A stretch of DNA of 64,000 nt from Buxus sempervirens (GCA_947561395.2 OX387182.1:3048001-3112000), one strand, 5' to 3'. Shown: positions 46,401-60,178, counted from the stretch's first letter. A program made the numbers and translations. Notes: generated from the sequence alone by a model not told the origin.

Positions 46401-49400
46401 TGTGGAGATTGGAGAGCATAACTATGTTCATGTGACTAAGTTTTCTATTCTATAGGAATATTTAGCCAAAATAAAAAGAGGAAAAGCCCTAGGGCTGGTC
46501 AGTATTTCCTTTGAAGTGTGAAAATTCACGTGAGCATTCAGAGTCATGTGGTTGAAAAGTTTATTGAAAGAATTTCATAACCGAAAAATGCCAAACGGAG
46601 ACACAGCGTCTTATCTATATCTATGGATAAAAAGAGATACCCGAATTTTTTTATGTGCCGAAGGAGATATCCAAAATACCAATCATCATAGAATTATTAT
46701 GATGTACAGTAACTATTGAATAAAGTAATGGAGCAAAGATTATGAAGAATAGCTCAAGTGTCTAAAAATCAGTTTGGCTTAATGCAGTCTATTATTGAGT
46801 CCATCTTTTTACTGTGATAACCACTGAAGAAATTAAAGAGGAAGCCATTCATGGATTTCTTTATTTTTTTTCAAATCTAGAGAGAGCATTTGATGGAGTC
46901 CCTAAAAATTTAACATGGTGGATTTTGGCCTAAAAAAGAGTACCAATCACATACATGAGGTCACTTAGAAGAAAGCCTTATCTAGAGTGAGAAAAAGAGT
47001 ACTGAGACAAATCTAATCTTTATGATGATGAATTTTACATCAGAAGTCAACTATGAGTCCTTATCTTTTTTATTTAGTAACAAATGAACTTAGAGCTCAT
47101 ATTCAAAAGGAGGTGACTTGGAGTGTTCATCTTCAGATGATATGTTTTAGTAGACTGAACCAAACAGAGAATAAATGCAAAACTATGATACCATTTTTAT
47201 TTTATGTTTTATCAATAAAGAAATATGTATATTAAGAGTAAGAAAGCACACAAAAAAATAAAGGCTATAATTTACATACACAAAGTCCCAAAATCACAAT
47301 TCGCTGTCATATTTTTCATATAGTCTAATAAGGACACATTTTGAGCTACAGTAATGGAAATTCCCAATATGAGATTAATAAAAAAATGTGTTTCAACACC
47401 ACTTTTCTAACCCATTCCTTTTCTTCAAAAATCCTAGTATTGCCTCTTCCAAAGATTCCACTAAATTACACTAGGGCATATATTTCACATCATTCTTCTT
47501 CTAAAATAAATCAAGTTATATGGATTGAACTTTAGCACAAATAATAACAGAAGTAAAGCAATAGTAAAAATTGAGAATTAAATACGGAACCTTTAAAATC
47601 AAAAGATATCTAAACGCAACCAATTTCACCATTTCCAATTCAATATCCATAAAAAAGGGGATATTGATGCACATAAACATGTTTATGCATAATATGTCAA
47701 ATACTACTTGAACATATTTTTTCTTAATTCTCGAATAAAAAAATATGTTTATTAGCCAAAGAAGAGGTACGGATTACCGTATAAAATAAATGGCATACCA
47801 TTAGAGGCGCTCAAATCTTGCTCTCTGAGAGAGCTTGAAGCTTCAGATCTAGGAGAGTTTGTTATGTTTCTATTTCGCGCACCAAGATGTATTACGAGCT
47901 TTCTTCCCTTCATATTCTCAGATTTGCTAGCAAGTTTTCCAGTACCATCACCAACATCCATACCATGTGATTTACTACTCTTAATTGTGAAAACATTGGA
48001 GGCCCTATCTTCATGATTAACCACAACCTCATTGATAAACTTATGCTTCAAAATCCCTGGTTGATTAATAGCATATAACCCTTTTGTATTGCCCGGACTT
48101 TTGGCAACAGGAGAAGAAGACACCTCTGGCCCTCCAGTCCGATAAGACAGTGTGTCGTCATTCGTCTCATCACCCAAGCTACATTCAAGTGATCTTGCAT
48201 CATGATGATTTTCAAAGTTCTTGTGAGGTTCTGTCTTATCAATCGATGACGGCTGGTATCCTTTCTTCTTTATGTACTTTTTGTTTAAAGATTTTTTCCC
48301 ATATTCTTTGGTGTTCTTTGGTGACTTATCAACTAATCCTTTTAGAGAAAATTTTAAGGTACGTCCAAAATCATTCTTTAACTGAACGGGTCCATTTTCT
48401 TCATCATCTGAATAAGGTGAAATAGAAAATATTTCTTCTTGTGTTGGTAACCCTGCAGCAGCCCTTAAGCTTGCAATTTGGTGACTATCAGCTTCATCTC
48501 TCCTCCTCCAAATTTCTCGGACAGCATCATCAACATCCCTGACCTGATCGTAGTGTAGAAACTTAAATCAATTTTAATAGGGTGCAAAAAGATTTTCCAT
48601 CCTAAAAATATCACACGATTTCTACATACCTGATAACAGTCTCCACGACATGCAGCGCATCTATAGAATAGATTATTATCTGCCTGAAACTGCAGATACT
48701 TTTCATCACTGCAACAAATTTATGTCAAAATATAATTGTAAGGAACATCAAGAATTCAATTCAAGCCCAAAAAAGATATTACTTTCTAAGATACGGAATC
48801 TAATCCCTTATTAAGAAAGACTTCCTAGAAAAGTATAATTAAGTCCAATTCTAAGCTACCAACATAGACAAATAAAATCCCATATATTGAGGGAATTCTA
48901 TCAGAATGAGAGATATATGTGATTGATGCTTTCTTCAGATAAATTCCAAAAAGAAACAAAAAAGGAATTACAACATCAGTTTTGGCTTTTACTACTAAGT
49001 AGAATGGAACTTATCATGCAGTGAAAGCAGATATAGAGTAGACTGGGAGCAAAGAAAGTCAGAGCACCCTTTACCCTCAGTTATCAGATCCCAGGAAAAA
49101 AATTTATAAGAAATATGGCAGACCATCAAAACAGAATCCAAAAGTTTATTAAACTCGCAGAAGCATGTAATATCAAGATAGAAGAAGACGAGAGAATAAG
49201 AGAAAGGTACACACATGGTTCAAGTAATCTCACACAAATAAAGAAAACGTGAGAGAAATATGAAGCCCAATTGTAGTATGAGGTCCGAGAACAATTCAAT
49301 AAGCAAGAGCAAGCACAACTGAACAAGAGGCACAGCAACCCTCAAACAGGGTCCCAAATTCAAAACTATGAACCTTTGGTAAGCAAAGGTCCATTTTTAC

Positions 49401-52400
49401 TCGTAGAGCTACATGAAATTGGTCACACTACCATTAAGTCATAATGCTTCAGTAAATCTAACTAAACAGTGTATTTTTGCCATTAAAAGTTACAATGCCT
49501 CTATCTGCTTTAGGTGTGATAGCTTTACGTAAAATCTCATTTTGGCTAACAAATTTTCTCAAATAATGGAAAGTAGGTTAAGAGACCTTGCTAATCTTCA
49601 TGCTATTGCCAGTTCAACATATACATTAGGTCAGGAAAAATATTATAAAAATTATTTCTTTCAAGTATCAGTTTTCAAAAATTAGAATAATTAAACATAA
49701 AACTAAAACCATATAAGCTAGCATTGGTCATGTTGAGCAGGTTCATGTTGGGTTAGCAAGTGGTGTTAGCAATTGTATGTTCAACCCAAACCCACCCAAA
49801 GACAACCTATGATAACCTGCTTGATGGATTTAACTCCCTTTAATTTAATAAATATGAAACACAATACCTAAGTATACATGTGGGCACACATCCACACACA
49901 TATATACACATTTTCTATACACATAAACACATAATATATGTTTCTAATATCTTGAACATGCATAAATAGTGAATTAAACATGCAAGCAGTTTATACAGGT
50001 CAAGGTACCCAACGAAAAGTAAACCCATTCATTGACATGTTGTGAACAGGGCGGACCTGATTACAAACCTCTTTTAAATCCCACAACCTACATGAGTAGC
50101 TGGTTGATTAAATTTCCAACTATATCCCCACGTTGTATTAGACAATTCCATGCCTACAAGCACAAGAATTTTTTGAAAAGAGACTTTTTTTATTGGAAAA
50201 AATCCCCAATGGTTAAATTTGTAATAACTTGGGCATGTATTCTTTGATGTAGGACGTGTGGGACCCAAAAGTTAGATTAGTTAGTTATTTAGTAAACGTG
50301 GAATTCATATTTTCTTGTATTAGGTATTTGAGTTATATTAGGAGTCTTTAAGAGGTTTTATAGTTAGATTTTAACTCAAGTTATTTACTATGAGTAGGAG
50401 TACTAATTTTAGTAGGTTTCTATCTTGTTTTGGGGTCTTCAAAGGTCTATAAATAAGGGGTAAAGGTTGTACACGAATTTACATTAATTTTTGAAGATTT
50501 TTAAAGTTTCTCACTTTTAATCCTTATGGATTCAAGGCTATTTGCAAGTGGATTCCAGTTTTCTAGGATTAATGGAGATTAATCCTTGTTTTCGTAACTT
50601 TCACGGTATCAATTGGAATTAGAGCAGGTTTTACCTGACAAGATGGCCAACAACGTAAGTGGCGGTGACAATCCCATCGACGTTGTTCGCGGGCAAGAAG
50701 CGATCTGGGCGGCCATTAAAGAAAATTTAACAGCTAATGCCAACCGTGATCAAAACGCCACTAGAAGTGGAGCCAGAGGAATTGCCCAAGGCCACCATGG
50801 TGGTGAAGTAAGGAGACACCGCGATGAACGCCAGGGTGCTGGTGTTCAAGGGCCTCACAAACCTCTGTTCGGAGATGATGATTCTGATCTTGAAGAGGAA
50901 GAAGTAGCCCTAGATCATGGGATATCGAAAAGTCGAAATCGAAGGTTTGAGGATTATTGTATGAAGGCAGATATTCTTACTTTTAATGGGAATATGAACA
51001 TTGAAGATGTCCTCAACTGGGTGTCCGAGGTGTGGAGAGATTTTTTGAGATGATGGAGGTTCCAGAGGAGCGTTAGGTCAAACTGGTAGCCTTCAAACTC
51101 AAAAGTGGAGCAGCTGTCTGACAGGATACTCTACAAAATAATAGGCAACAACAAGACAGAGTTCTAATCCATATATGGAGACGAATGAAGCAATTGCTTA
51201 TGGAGAGATTTCTACCACCAGATTACAATTAGCATCTCTTTCAGCTTTACCAGAATTGTGTGCAAAGAAGTAAATTTGTTACTGATTATACTGCTGAATT
51301 TTCTAGACTTTCTGCACGCAATAATTTGAATGAAACAGAGTCACTGTTGCCCGTTATCTGGTTGGTTTGAAGCCTTTTATTCGTGAGAAGATTGGGTTGC
51401 AGGTTTTGTGGTCGGTAGATGAAGCCCACAACATGACATTGAAAGCAGAATTAATGGAGAAATCAATTGGGCGATCGGAGTATTCTCGGAAGTTTTATTA
51501 TGATGCTGGAGATTTTTCTGGCAAGGGCAAGGCACCCCAAACAACAGTTTCTTCTACTCCAGTTAGCCCCAAGGACAAGGGGGACACTAGTGCTAGCGCA
51601 ATTGGCCAAAAATCTATCAAGCAGGGCTATAAAGATCAGCCTAAAAATTCTAATCCTTACGCCAGATCAGCAACAATAAAGTGTTACAGATGTGGTCAAA
51701 CAAGCATAGGTCTAATGAATGTCTAGCTCGAAAGCCTGTGAATTTCATTAAGCAAAAAGGAGAAGGAGAAAAAGAAGATGATGGGCTGGTCACATATGAT
51801 AATGATGTGTACAAAGTAAGGGAAGAAGACAAAAGTGAACGTCTCAACCTAGTTTTGCAACGGGTCTTATGTTCAGCCAAGCAAGAAGACTTCTCTCATG
51901 GCCACAATATTTTTCAATCATTGTGTACCGTCTCCAATATGGTATGCAATTTGATTGTTGATAATGGAAGTTGTGATAATTTTGTGACAAAGAAGTTGGT
52001 TGATTATTTGCAGTTGGCAACCAACCTGCACCCTCACCTTACTCAATTGGTTGGGTGAAGAAAGGCCCCACAGTGAAGGTAGTTGAAATTTGCACCATTC
52101 CAACTTCTATTGAAAAGCACTACAAGCAGGAGATTACTTGTGATGTGATTGACATGGATGCCAGTCATGTCTTATTAGAAAGGCCTTGGCAATATGATGT
52201 GAATGCAACCTATAAGGCGAGGGGCAACATGTATTTACTCACTTGGAAGGGTCACAACATTTCCATGGTACCAACCAAAGTTTCTAGTAAGACTTCGAAA
52301 GCTTCTAAAGTGGACGGTAAGTCTTTCCTCACCATCACCAGTTCAAATGAGGACTTTCAGGATGATGCCAAGGGGTCCCAAGAGGTGCACGTCATGGTCG

Positions 52401-53923
52401 TTAAAGCCTGCATGGTGAAGACTACCAATGATGTGAAGGCAGTACCCGATCAGGTTCAGCCTTTATTGCAAGAATTTAGTGAGTTGTTTGCCAATGATTT
52501 GCCTAATGAATTGACCCCAACCAAACCAACAGAAAAGAACCAGAGTTTTCTGATTGTACCAAATCTATTACTAGAAGTGAAGGAAACAAAACAGGTCTAC
52601 GCCTTTATTATTAAAGGGGAAAGGTAAGATCTAAGACGTTCAACGTGCAACACCTATCTGAGTACCATGTTCCCATGGCCATTCCAATGCTTCACTCGAG
52701 GACAAGTGTTTCTCTAAGAGGAGGGGACTGATGTAGGATGTGTAGGACCCAAAGTTTAGATTAGTTCATTATTTAGTAAAAGTGGAATTCCTATTTTCTT
52801 GTATTAGGTATTTGAGTTATATTAGGGGTCTTTAAGAGGTTTTAGAGTTAGATTTTAACTTTAAGTTGTTTACTATGAGTAGGAGTACTAATTTTAGTAC
52901 GTTTCTATCTTGTTTTGGGGTCTTCAAAGGTCTATAAATAAGGGGTAAAGGTTGTACACGAATTTACATTAATTTTTGAAGATTTATAAAGTTTCTCTCT
53001 TTTATTCCTTGTGGATTCAAGGCTATTTGCTGGTGGATTCCAATTTTCTAGGATTAACGGAGATTAATCCTTGTTTTCGTAACTTTCACTGAGTCAATTC
53101 TCATGATTACAATTTGACTTAACTTTGCAAACAATATATTTATATGCTTAGAAAACCATTGACCCAACAAAAACATGGTAAAGCTATATTTTGAATATTA
53201 CGAATATTTCTTAAACTTTTGAAACAAATAGAAAAAAGAATGACACAAAGATCAAGTTTTGCAGGTAAGACTCAATTGTGCAAACCTTCATTAGTTTTTA
53301 TTCTATTGTTGATAGTTGTGATAATTGCTCCGTTAACGTAAAAAAAAAATGTATTCACATTTCAACGCAGGTTCAAAAAGACTTCCTAACATTGAACCCT
53401 ATTCAAAGCCTTGTGAGAATCCAAAGTGAAAAGCTTAAATCTGATATCTTGCCAACTAGAAGCTCTAAATTTGATAGCTATTATACAGCAATAATGGCAC
53501 CACTTTCTTCAAAAAATACAAACATAAATAGAAAGTTATTTTTATAGTTGACACATGTCTCTTTTCTACGATGCTATGCTCTAATTGATAATAATTCAAT
53601 CTCAAAATAATGGCCCAATGTGGCACAAAAGACTCACAGTTAACCAATATTTGAACACTTACTATATTGACAGAAATCTTTATCATGGTTACATAATCCA
53701 CCAAAATCAGGGGATTTTAGTTCAAAATTTTGCCAATTCAGGATATCTTGGCTGTTATTCTGCATATTCAATGAAATGAGAGTAGGATTTTAAGTTAAAG
53801 AAGCACTTTCCTGAAAAAATTTTAGAAGCCGACTTCATTCCTATTCAAAGCTGACTTAAAGTTGGAGAATGCCACATATTAAATGTTTTCTTTCCCTCCC
53901 CTACCACCAAAAACACCAACAAC

Positions 53924-53956
<33 letters not shown>

Positions 53957-56900
53957 AAACCACAAAACACCCCCGTGGAAAAAAATACGTCTCCACAACA
54001 CAGGCACTTTAACATGAAATAACTCCCTCCCTCCCTCCTACCCCCTTCTCTCTCTCTACAAATGCTATCACATTAACAAAAGTAAATCTACATACAGCCC
54101 ACAGCCAAAAAAAAATTGATATCCAATTCTAGACGAAAAACTTTCTAATATTCATATCCTTCAAAAAAAAGCTTTTACCAATAATAAAATATTTTCCATT
54201 AATTGGGAATACCAAGTAATATTAGTAAATAATAATAAATGTTATGTGCATATGTTATAATACTGTCCATTCCCTCAAAATAAAATTATAATTATAATTT
54301 ATCATATAAAGTTAGTAGTGTTGTTTTATATATATATGCAGATGCTCTGGAAATTAGGCTATTCCAAAATTGGAATCTTGAATTTGATCTTGCTTTCATG
54401 TTGGACTTTTCCTCTACACTCTGGTGACTTGGATCTCAATACCCATTCTATTGAGTGTCACTCTCTGATGTGAGACCCTTTATTTTAATTGATAAAAATT
54501 CAACCACAAATTAACCCAAGGAAGGTGCAAAGTACTCCAGATTCCATTATCCAATCTGCCACCTTACACTACCTTTTCAGACTTACTGCAATCTCAACAA
54601 CCATCCTACATCTTAATCCAGCTCCATACAGAATTATTTGTAATTACATAATAGTTTAATCCTTAACATACACAACCCACTCCTCTATATCAATGTAATA
54701 AAAAACAGGTAACACTATGTTATTGGCAGTGTAATGTATTGAATCTGCTACAAATCTTGCTAATGCCTACTAGAAAACTAATTAGAAACAAGTTTGTTCA
54801 TAATAAAGCTCAAATTTCACAAAACATGCAGCTAAATATAAAATGGTTGTGGACCATATTTTCCTCCAGGAAGTGGACACTCAGGGAAGAATAATATAAA
54901 TAAACCTGATGCCATCACATTGACAGTGCACCCAGCGCTGGCAATCATCACAGCAAACCATTGGTGTTGATTCAGAATCTCTATAGACCTAAAAATTTAA
55001 AAGAGGAAAAGAGCTAGTTAATTATTTTCTGGTACAACAGATTTACAGGCATGCGCCGAGAAAGAGAGAGAGGGAAGGGGGGTGGGGTGGAGGGTCAATA
55101 AAAGATTGACATGAAAAAAAATACAATAAAATCAACCGTTAAATTTTTAAAATAAATCAAAACAAAAAGATCCAATTAGAATCCGAGTAATGCTTCTGCC
55201 TAAATGTGAATAACTGAACAGAAAACATTTATCATGCAGTGTACTTAGAAAAGTGTGATATAAGTTCCTCATCCTACAGAAAAATACTGATACCTTCAAG
55301 CAAACAGGGCAGTATTTCCCTTTCACAAACAATCTTCCACATGCATCACAGAAAGTATACCCTAAAAACCACCTGCATGTATTCATAATATACAACAAAT
55401 CAACCATGATATGAGAAAAAATAGATGCCAGTCTCCACGACAAGCACAAAAAAAATTAGTAACTATTTTAGAAAACAGTAACCATCAATGATGAAATCAA
55501 TTTGAGGCTTTTCTTTATATAAAAGCTAGCCAAATTATAGAGTTACTTCAATATGGAACGATTTAATGTAAATAATAACAATTTTTTTTCCCATGCAAAA
55601 CTTCTGGACAAACGAATTAAATCATGCTACTTAACAAAAATCAAAGTGGAAAATCTGATTGAGTGACACTATGCCACATCCCTGAGGTATTAGATTCAAT
55701 GAAGAGTAATACCAAAGGCCAAAATTTATGGATATTCAGTAACTGTGATATTTTTATGGATTGAATAAATCATTATTGAAATCATGTGGCAACGCCAGGC
55801 TGATTCCAAAAACAGACCTGGTTCAAAAATTACCAAGGAATGAGCTAAAAAAAACCCTTTATAATGCCGGAGCCTCCCATGACACTAATCATTCAGCGGA
55901 CTTTATAACTAATCAAAGGATGGTAAAAGCAATCATCTATGAACCTACTGAAAAATTATTACCTACAAACATCAATATGGCAATGTGAAATATAATCTTA
56001 TAAGCAAATTCTTTCCACCGGATTAAAACCAATACCTTGTACTTAGGCCATTTCCTGGGACGGTTGACCCACAGCTGTGACATTTTGTATGTTTCGGACA
56101 CAAATAAGGTCCAGAAGACACATTCTGCGTTATCCCAAAAAAATGGGGTTAAATGTCTTCACCAGATCATCCCATGGAAGGCCAAGAATTGTATGTATAT
56201 AACATACCTTGTGCGGAGGCTGCTGACAGTAGCAATGGTAGGCACCATCACACCTTTTGCAGAACATGAACTTATTTGGATCTCCGGTTCTGCGGCATAC
56301 CTGATATGAAAAAGGGACTAAAAATGTGCAACCAATATTTTTTGCGTAGCTTTCACCATCAAATCTACTTTTGGTACATGAAAATTTCAACTGACCAAAT
56401 TATGTTTATCAAGAGTTTGAGAGAATGAGGATCATCTTCTCAATACACCGCTTGAAAGCACAGATCAGTCAAAACTCCACATACTTACTCATAAAAATTC
56501 AATAAAATGTAAATAGAATCCAGTGATGAAATGACTACCTCACATATTCGGCAAGAAGGGCAGGCCCACGAACTCCAATGAAATAGGTCTATGACAAAAA
56601 TTAAATATGAAAAATTACTCAGAAAACAAGCAAATATAATTTTGAAGTCAAACAAAGATTTGGTAATCGAGCGAACCTCTGTGTTGAACCCAACTTTTCA
56701 GACAATTCCTATGATATTTCTTGTTGCAAATTTTGCAAGCCAGCATCCTTCTTGCTCTCTCACTTCCTTCATTTTCACCATAAAAGCACAAGCGACACAT
56801 TACGTTGACAGTGGAAGAACCCTGATCTTCTCCCACAAGATCCTGAATAGAGTCCCTAGAGGCCTCCTGTGTTTAGAAAGAATATATCAGAAGTACTCTA

Positions 56901-58807
56901 AAAATATTAATACATTATTTCATTACTGATTTAAAGAAATAAAAGTACTCTAAAAATATTACAGCAAATTATAATCAAATAAACAGCTGAACAGATGACA
57001 ATCAATCAATAAGCAAGAGCCTTGTACCAACTAGCTGAAGTCGGCAAACCCCAAAAAGCATTTATGGAATATCTAGGTCATAACACTCGCTAATTAAGGT
57101 TTTAAAAAACATTGGTTACATGGAGTCCTTTTAATAAGTAAAAGGTACTACAGCGTAAAGTGCGAGGGCCATGCCCTGAGAACATGAAGATTATAGAAAT
57201 GAAAAACAAAAATAACAACAACAAAAAGCCAGCGACGGTATTTAAAATCATATTCCCAAAGTAAGATTCATCCAAACTGTTAGCAAAACTATCAAAAGAG
57301 ACTCCTTTAAACTCATGGACAATTGAAGATCAACAAAATAAAGTTATCCTTTACCTAAATTATAACAAAAACATAAAAAGATGAAAGTAATATATAGTCT
57401 GTCTCACCAAGTTTAGTTTCCTGGTGAACAAGGATTTTCAAACACAGGGGGTGATAACAAGGCCAATCTAGTTGGTCACCAGGCTATGGGCCCTCTGGAT
57501 AGGCCACAATTATAATCTTTACACCCATGTAAGTAACACTCCTATGCATGAACTAGATTTCTGTCATATGTTACAATAGTTATTGAAACTTTGATACTTA
57601 TTTAGAGCTATGCAAAAATATGTTGTAGGCTAAGTATCAGTGTAAAAAACAAGAGCTGAAACTTGGTACCGTTAGTTTTATCTGACAATAGTGTGGATAA
57701 GTTGTGGCCTCACCATTTAAGCTGCCATTTGAGATAATTAAGCCCCAAAAACAATATTCTAAATGCAGTGTATCTCACCAGTCCGCCACCCTTACAACAA
57801 AAACTATATTCACAATTTCACATGCACAAACGCACAGACATAAAAAGGTTTGCGCGAAGGATCTTTTATTATCGGATGTTGCTACTAATGACTAAACCAC
57901 TAAGACAAACATTTCTGAAAAACATCCATCCATAACTAATAGCAATACAGAAACCCACCAAACTTCCATTCTTAAGTAACAAAACGCAACATTTGCTGAA
58001 AACACCTTGTTCGTCACACGCACAAACCAAATAGAACCAAACAAAGCGATACAGTGAGCGGAAAACTGAAAAATACCTTTGAAATTAAGATGTAAATGGA
58101 CAGGATAGTTTTTTCTTTTCACAATTTCATCGCAATAAACATTCCCCGCCATATAATATTACAATTGGGAACCAGGATATCTAAACCCAAAAATCAAAAT
58201 CAATCATCAGCAATACCAAAGCCACCATTCCGAAAATTCAAGAAAAATATATAAGAAAAATAAATATAAAGATTACATCAACGAGCAAAATTATCAAATC
58301 AAGGAAGCTTACCGGCAAATCCCCGGTTTCAAACCTCCGAGCATAATCCTCCGCCGCCAAAGATGCGGCAACAGCTCTCTTCTGCATCGCAGCCCGCTTC
58401 GTCTGCGCAGACAGAAACTCTTCCCCATCTCCACCCCCACCACCTCCTCCAACACCATACCCATCTCCACCTCCAAATCCATCCAATTCCTTCGTCCCGG
58501 AAATCCTAGGAACCGCAACCTGCACTGTACTGCCCTCCTTAGCCCTAAGCAACCAGGGATCCGTCAAGAACTCCTCAACCCTAAAAACCTCCTCCAAGAA
58601 CTCCTCCCTCCCCTTCCGGCTCTGAAGCTTCTGAGGAAACCCGATCGTGCAAAAGCAGATTCGTCTACTGCAACCCACACAACGAACGACAAACCGTTAT
58701 GAGACATAATATATCCACAAAGAAAGAGAGAGAAAAAGGGAGAGCGATGGAGGGTTTTAGTGAGAGAAAACGAACCATGTAATTGGGCACGCAACGTGAA
58801 AGGCCAT
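43498..58807 (-). CDS. PHD-finger protein with C-terminal Tudor-like domain, 13 exons, complete
   Basis: Nuclear chromatin-reader type protein, like Arabidopsis At3g08020/At3g52100 (by recall). Exons: 58776-58807, 58313-58667, 56677-56866, 56539-56588, 56208-56300, 56036-56124, 55294-55372, 54906-54988, 48630-48708, 47799-48543, 44761-44859, 43856-44501 and 43498-43639. All junctions are GT-AG and in phase; 893 residues. N-terminus [11 protein letters not shown] plus [14 protein letters not shown]; Gly-rich run (~85); zinc modules from ~150: [13 protein letters not shown]...[12 protein letters not shown]...CPSCRIC, then [20 protein letters not shown]...CPKHTKC, then CDACGRLF...CPVC...[19 protein letters not shown]...CAAC. 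A long basic, Ser-rich middle follows, then a Tudor-like end ([40 protein letters not shown]) and a basic tail. Target histone mark is not deducible. The 32-base first exon was found by the split codon TG|T giving CRRIC. Confidence 0.93.
44860..47798. other. PHD-gene intron 10 (2.9 kb)
   Basis: AT-rich intron between exons 10 and 11. It holds a plus-strand LINE fragment (46480-47175) and a short 25-base tandem duplication near 46050-46105 (AAAATAAGTTTAAGCATAAC). The rest has no recognised features. Confidence 0.6.
46480..47175 (+). mobile_element. LINE (RTE-like) reverse-transcriptase fragment
   Basis: Read in pieces, the plus strand matches the plant LINE RT series: a NQFG motif near 46768 (family NQFGFMPGRST), DLEKAYDRVPRxLLW remade as [15 protein letters not shown] near 46883-46922, and [20 protein letters not shown] at 47053-47112 (family LSPYLFALVMDELTRHIQ). 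The FADD catalytic box that should follow is gone, and pieces lie in several frames with stops. Old and inactive. Confidence 0.75.
50245..50611 (+). repeat. Left LTR of the Gypsy fossil
   Basis: 367 bases, TGAT...ATCA ends. ATTCT occurs one base before its start and immediately after the right LTR, a likely target duplication. Confidence 0.8.
52729..53096 (+). repeat. Right LTR of the Gypsy fossil
   Basis: 368 bases, about 94-95% like the left LTR by eye; follows a purine tract. Confidence 0.8.
53925..53954. repeat. Homopolymer of 30 C (G30 in the PHD transcript)
   Basis: An uninterrupted run of 30 C on the plus strand, preceded by CACCAACAACA. In the pre-mRNA of the minus-strand PHD gene this is G30 within intron 8. 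Its length may be uncertain in the assembly. Confidence 0.9.
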
Positions 58808-59788
58808 GAGAGTGTCCGATTTTGATTTGAGATTTTAGCGGGGTTTCTCCTGTAATCAAATCGTTTAAAATGGAAAAATAAAAATATATATTAAAAAGAA
58901 ATACCACAGAATGGGAAAATAAAAGGAGTGAGGAGAAGATGGGGCGCTGAGGCTGTAAGGGAGATAGCGGTGTGTTTGGGAGAAAAGCAAATCGAGGTTT
59001 TATTATTATTTGATTATTTTTTCCGAATATTTGGAAATTATAATATTCGGTGCTCTATCCATCGCTGACCCTCGCTTCATCTCTGCTTCCTTTTTGTGGA
59101 CGGACGGGAGATGGAGAGGCTTTTATACGTCGCAGTTATGCTAACGTGCGCCCATGACGTGGATTACCTGGTTTGGCTTTGGCACCTTCATTGTCCGGTA
59201 TGGATTGATTTAAGCAAGATCTCGTAGACTCGATGGGTCTAACCATCGAACCTAACCTCTCACGCGAATAGATATCCTTTTGGGTCATGGTTGGGTTTCG
59301 AACCCAGACGAGCAGGACGAACCAGGTCTGACCACTTCAATGGTTTCGGTTAACATGCCAATCCAACTATACCCGGTTGGACCAACCGGCGGGTCATGTG
59401 CTAACCTGACGAGATTTCAATGTGATTGGGTTGGGCCAAGGCAAAGGTATCTTTTGGTCCTATCTAAGGTTGGTCGTGTCCAGAGCCGCAAGTAGGGCGG
59501 ATTGGCTCGGGTTTCAATGAGTTCAAGCTCAACCTATTGTAAAATTAGTTGACCCAATACCCAAGCTCCTTGAGCCCAAACCCAACCTGAAACTATTTCT
59601 TTTAATTCAGGCTGGATTCAAGCCAACCCAATTTAAATATACGCTTGAGAATATTGCATTTTGAATCACTTTACGATAAAGTAAAATTAAAATTTATCTA
59701 AAATACTAAGTAGGATGCAACATGATAGAAAATAATTCAATACATGCATATATAAGGAGATAAAATACAATTGACATGTTATTTTGAG
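58808..59788. other. PHD-gene 5' UTR and promoter side, then spacer
   Basis: 58808-59110 is the likely leader and promoter of the PHD-finger gene (minus strand); no clear TATA box. 59150-59650 holds sequence rich in GGGTT/AACCC motifs, perhaps decayed MITE. No gene on the plus strand. Confidence 0.45.
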
Positions 59789-60178
59789 TAGAGATAGCAA
59801 CGGGTCGGGTTCGGTCTGTTTGTACTCGGTTTGTCGTTAAACGGGTCGGGTTCGGGTTGACCCGATTGATGGCGGGTTGGGAAACCCCCAAGCCGAACCC
59901 AACCCGCCAACCCGATTATATATATATTTTTTCAAAAAATATTATTAAAATAGGATTATGGGGTAATTGGGTCAAGTTTGGGTCATTATCGGGTTGCGGG
60001 TCATAAATGGCGTTGATTCATGCCATTTTTTGCACTTTTTGTATCGGGTTGGTGGGTCATAATCGGGTTTGACCCGATTGCATGCGGATTGGGAAAACCC
60101 CGGCCCAATTAATAAACGGGTCAACCCACCCCATTTATAATCGGGTTAGTCGGGTCGGTTCGGTTTTTGCCAGTCCTA
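59789..60178. mobile_element. hAT-type MITE with 8-base target duplication
   Basis: 390 bases with ends TAGAGATAGCAA and (reverse complement of the right end) TAGGACTGGCAA, followed inside by GGGTCGGGTTCGG-type repeats. Flanked by perfect 8-base repeats ATTTTGAG (59781-59788 and 60179-60186), the hAT target-site length. No ORF. Confidence 0.88.

Larger units (their letters stand above)
50245..53096 (+). mobile_element. Gypsy (Ty3) LTR retrotransposon fossil, short and broken
   Basis: Two LTRs, 50245-50611 and 52729-53096, open TGATGTAGGA and close near TATCA/AGTCA, with a TATA-like TATAAATAAGGGG in each. Parts seen: a tRNA-primer-type region after the left LTR (ATTAGAGCAGG), a gag region (about 50643-51740) with a zinc-knuckle remnant, a protease-like region (about 51900-52100), short pol remnants, and a purine tract (GAGGAGGGGA) before the right LTR. 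At under 2.9 kb it is far shorter than a whole Gypsy element, and it is broken with at least five breaks. The LTRs differ at about 20 positions (5-6%), suggesting an insertion a few million years old (inference). It is antisense to nothing coding and sits in PHD-gene intron 8, in the orientation opposite to the gene. Confidence 0.85.
48709..54905. other. PHD-gene intron 8 (6.2 kb)
   Basis: Longest intron of the gene, swollen by a Gypsy LTR fossil (50245-53096), and holding a 30-base C run at 53925-53954. The splice sites on both sides (CATCAG|GTTTAT and TTGCAG|TGATG) are intact and keep the frame. No other gene seen. Confidence 0.7.

Noticed and set aside
51367-52627. Retroelement reading frames as host genes
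   Set aside because: They lie between paired LTRs and read as broken Gypsy gag/pol remnants.
58313-58678. PHD-gene start at a GTG near 58678
   Set aside because: A CAG acceptor at 58668-58670 and a 32-base exon at 58776-58807 with ATG give a continuous, family-like N-terminus.
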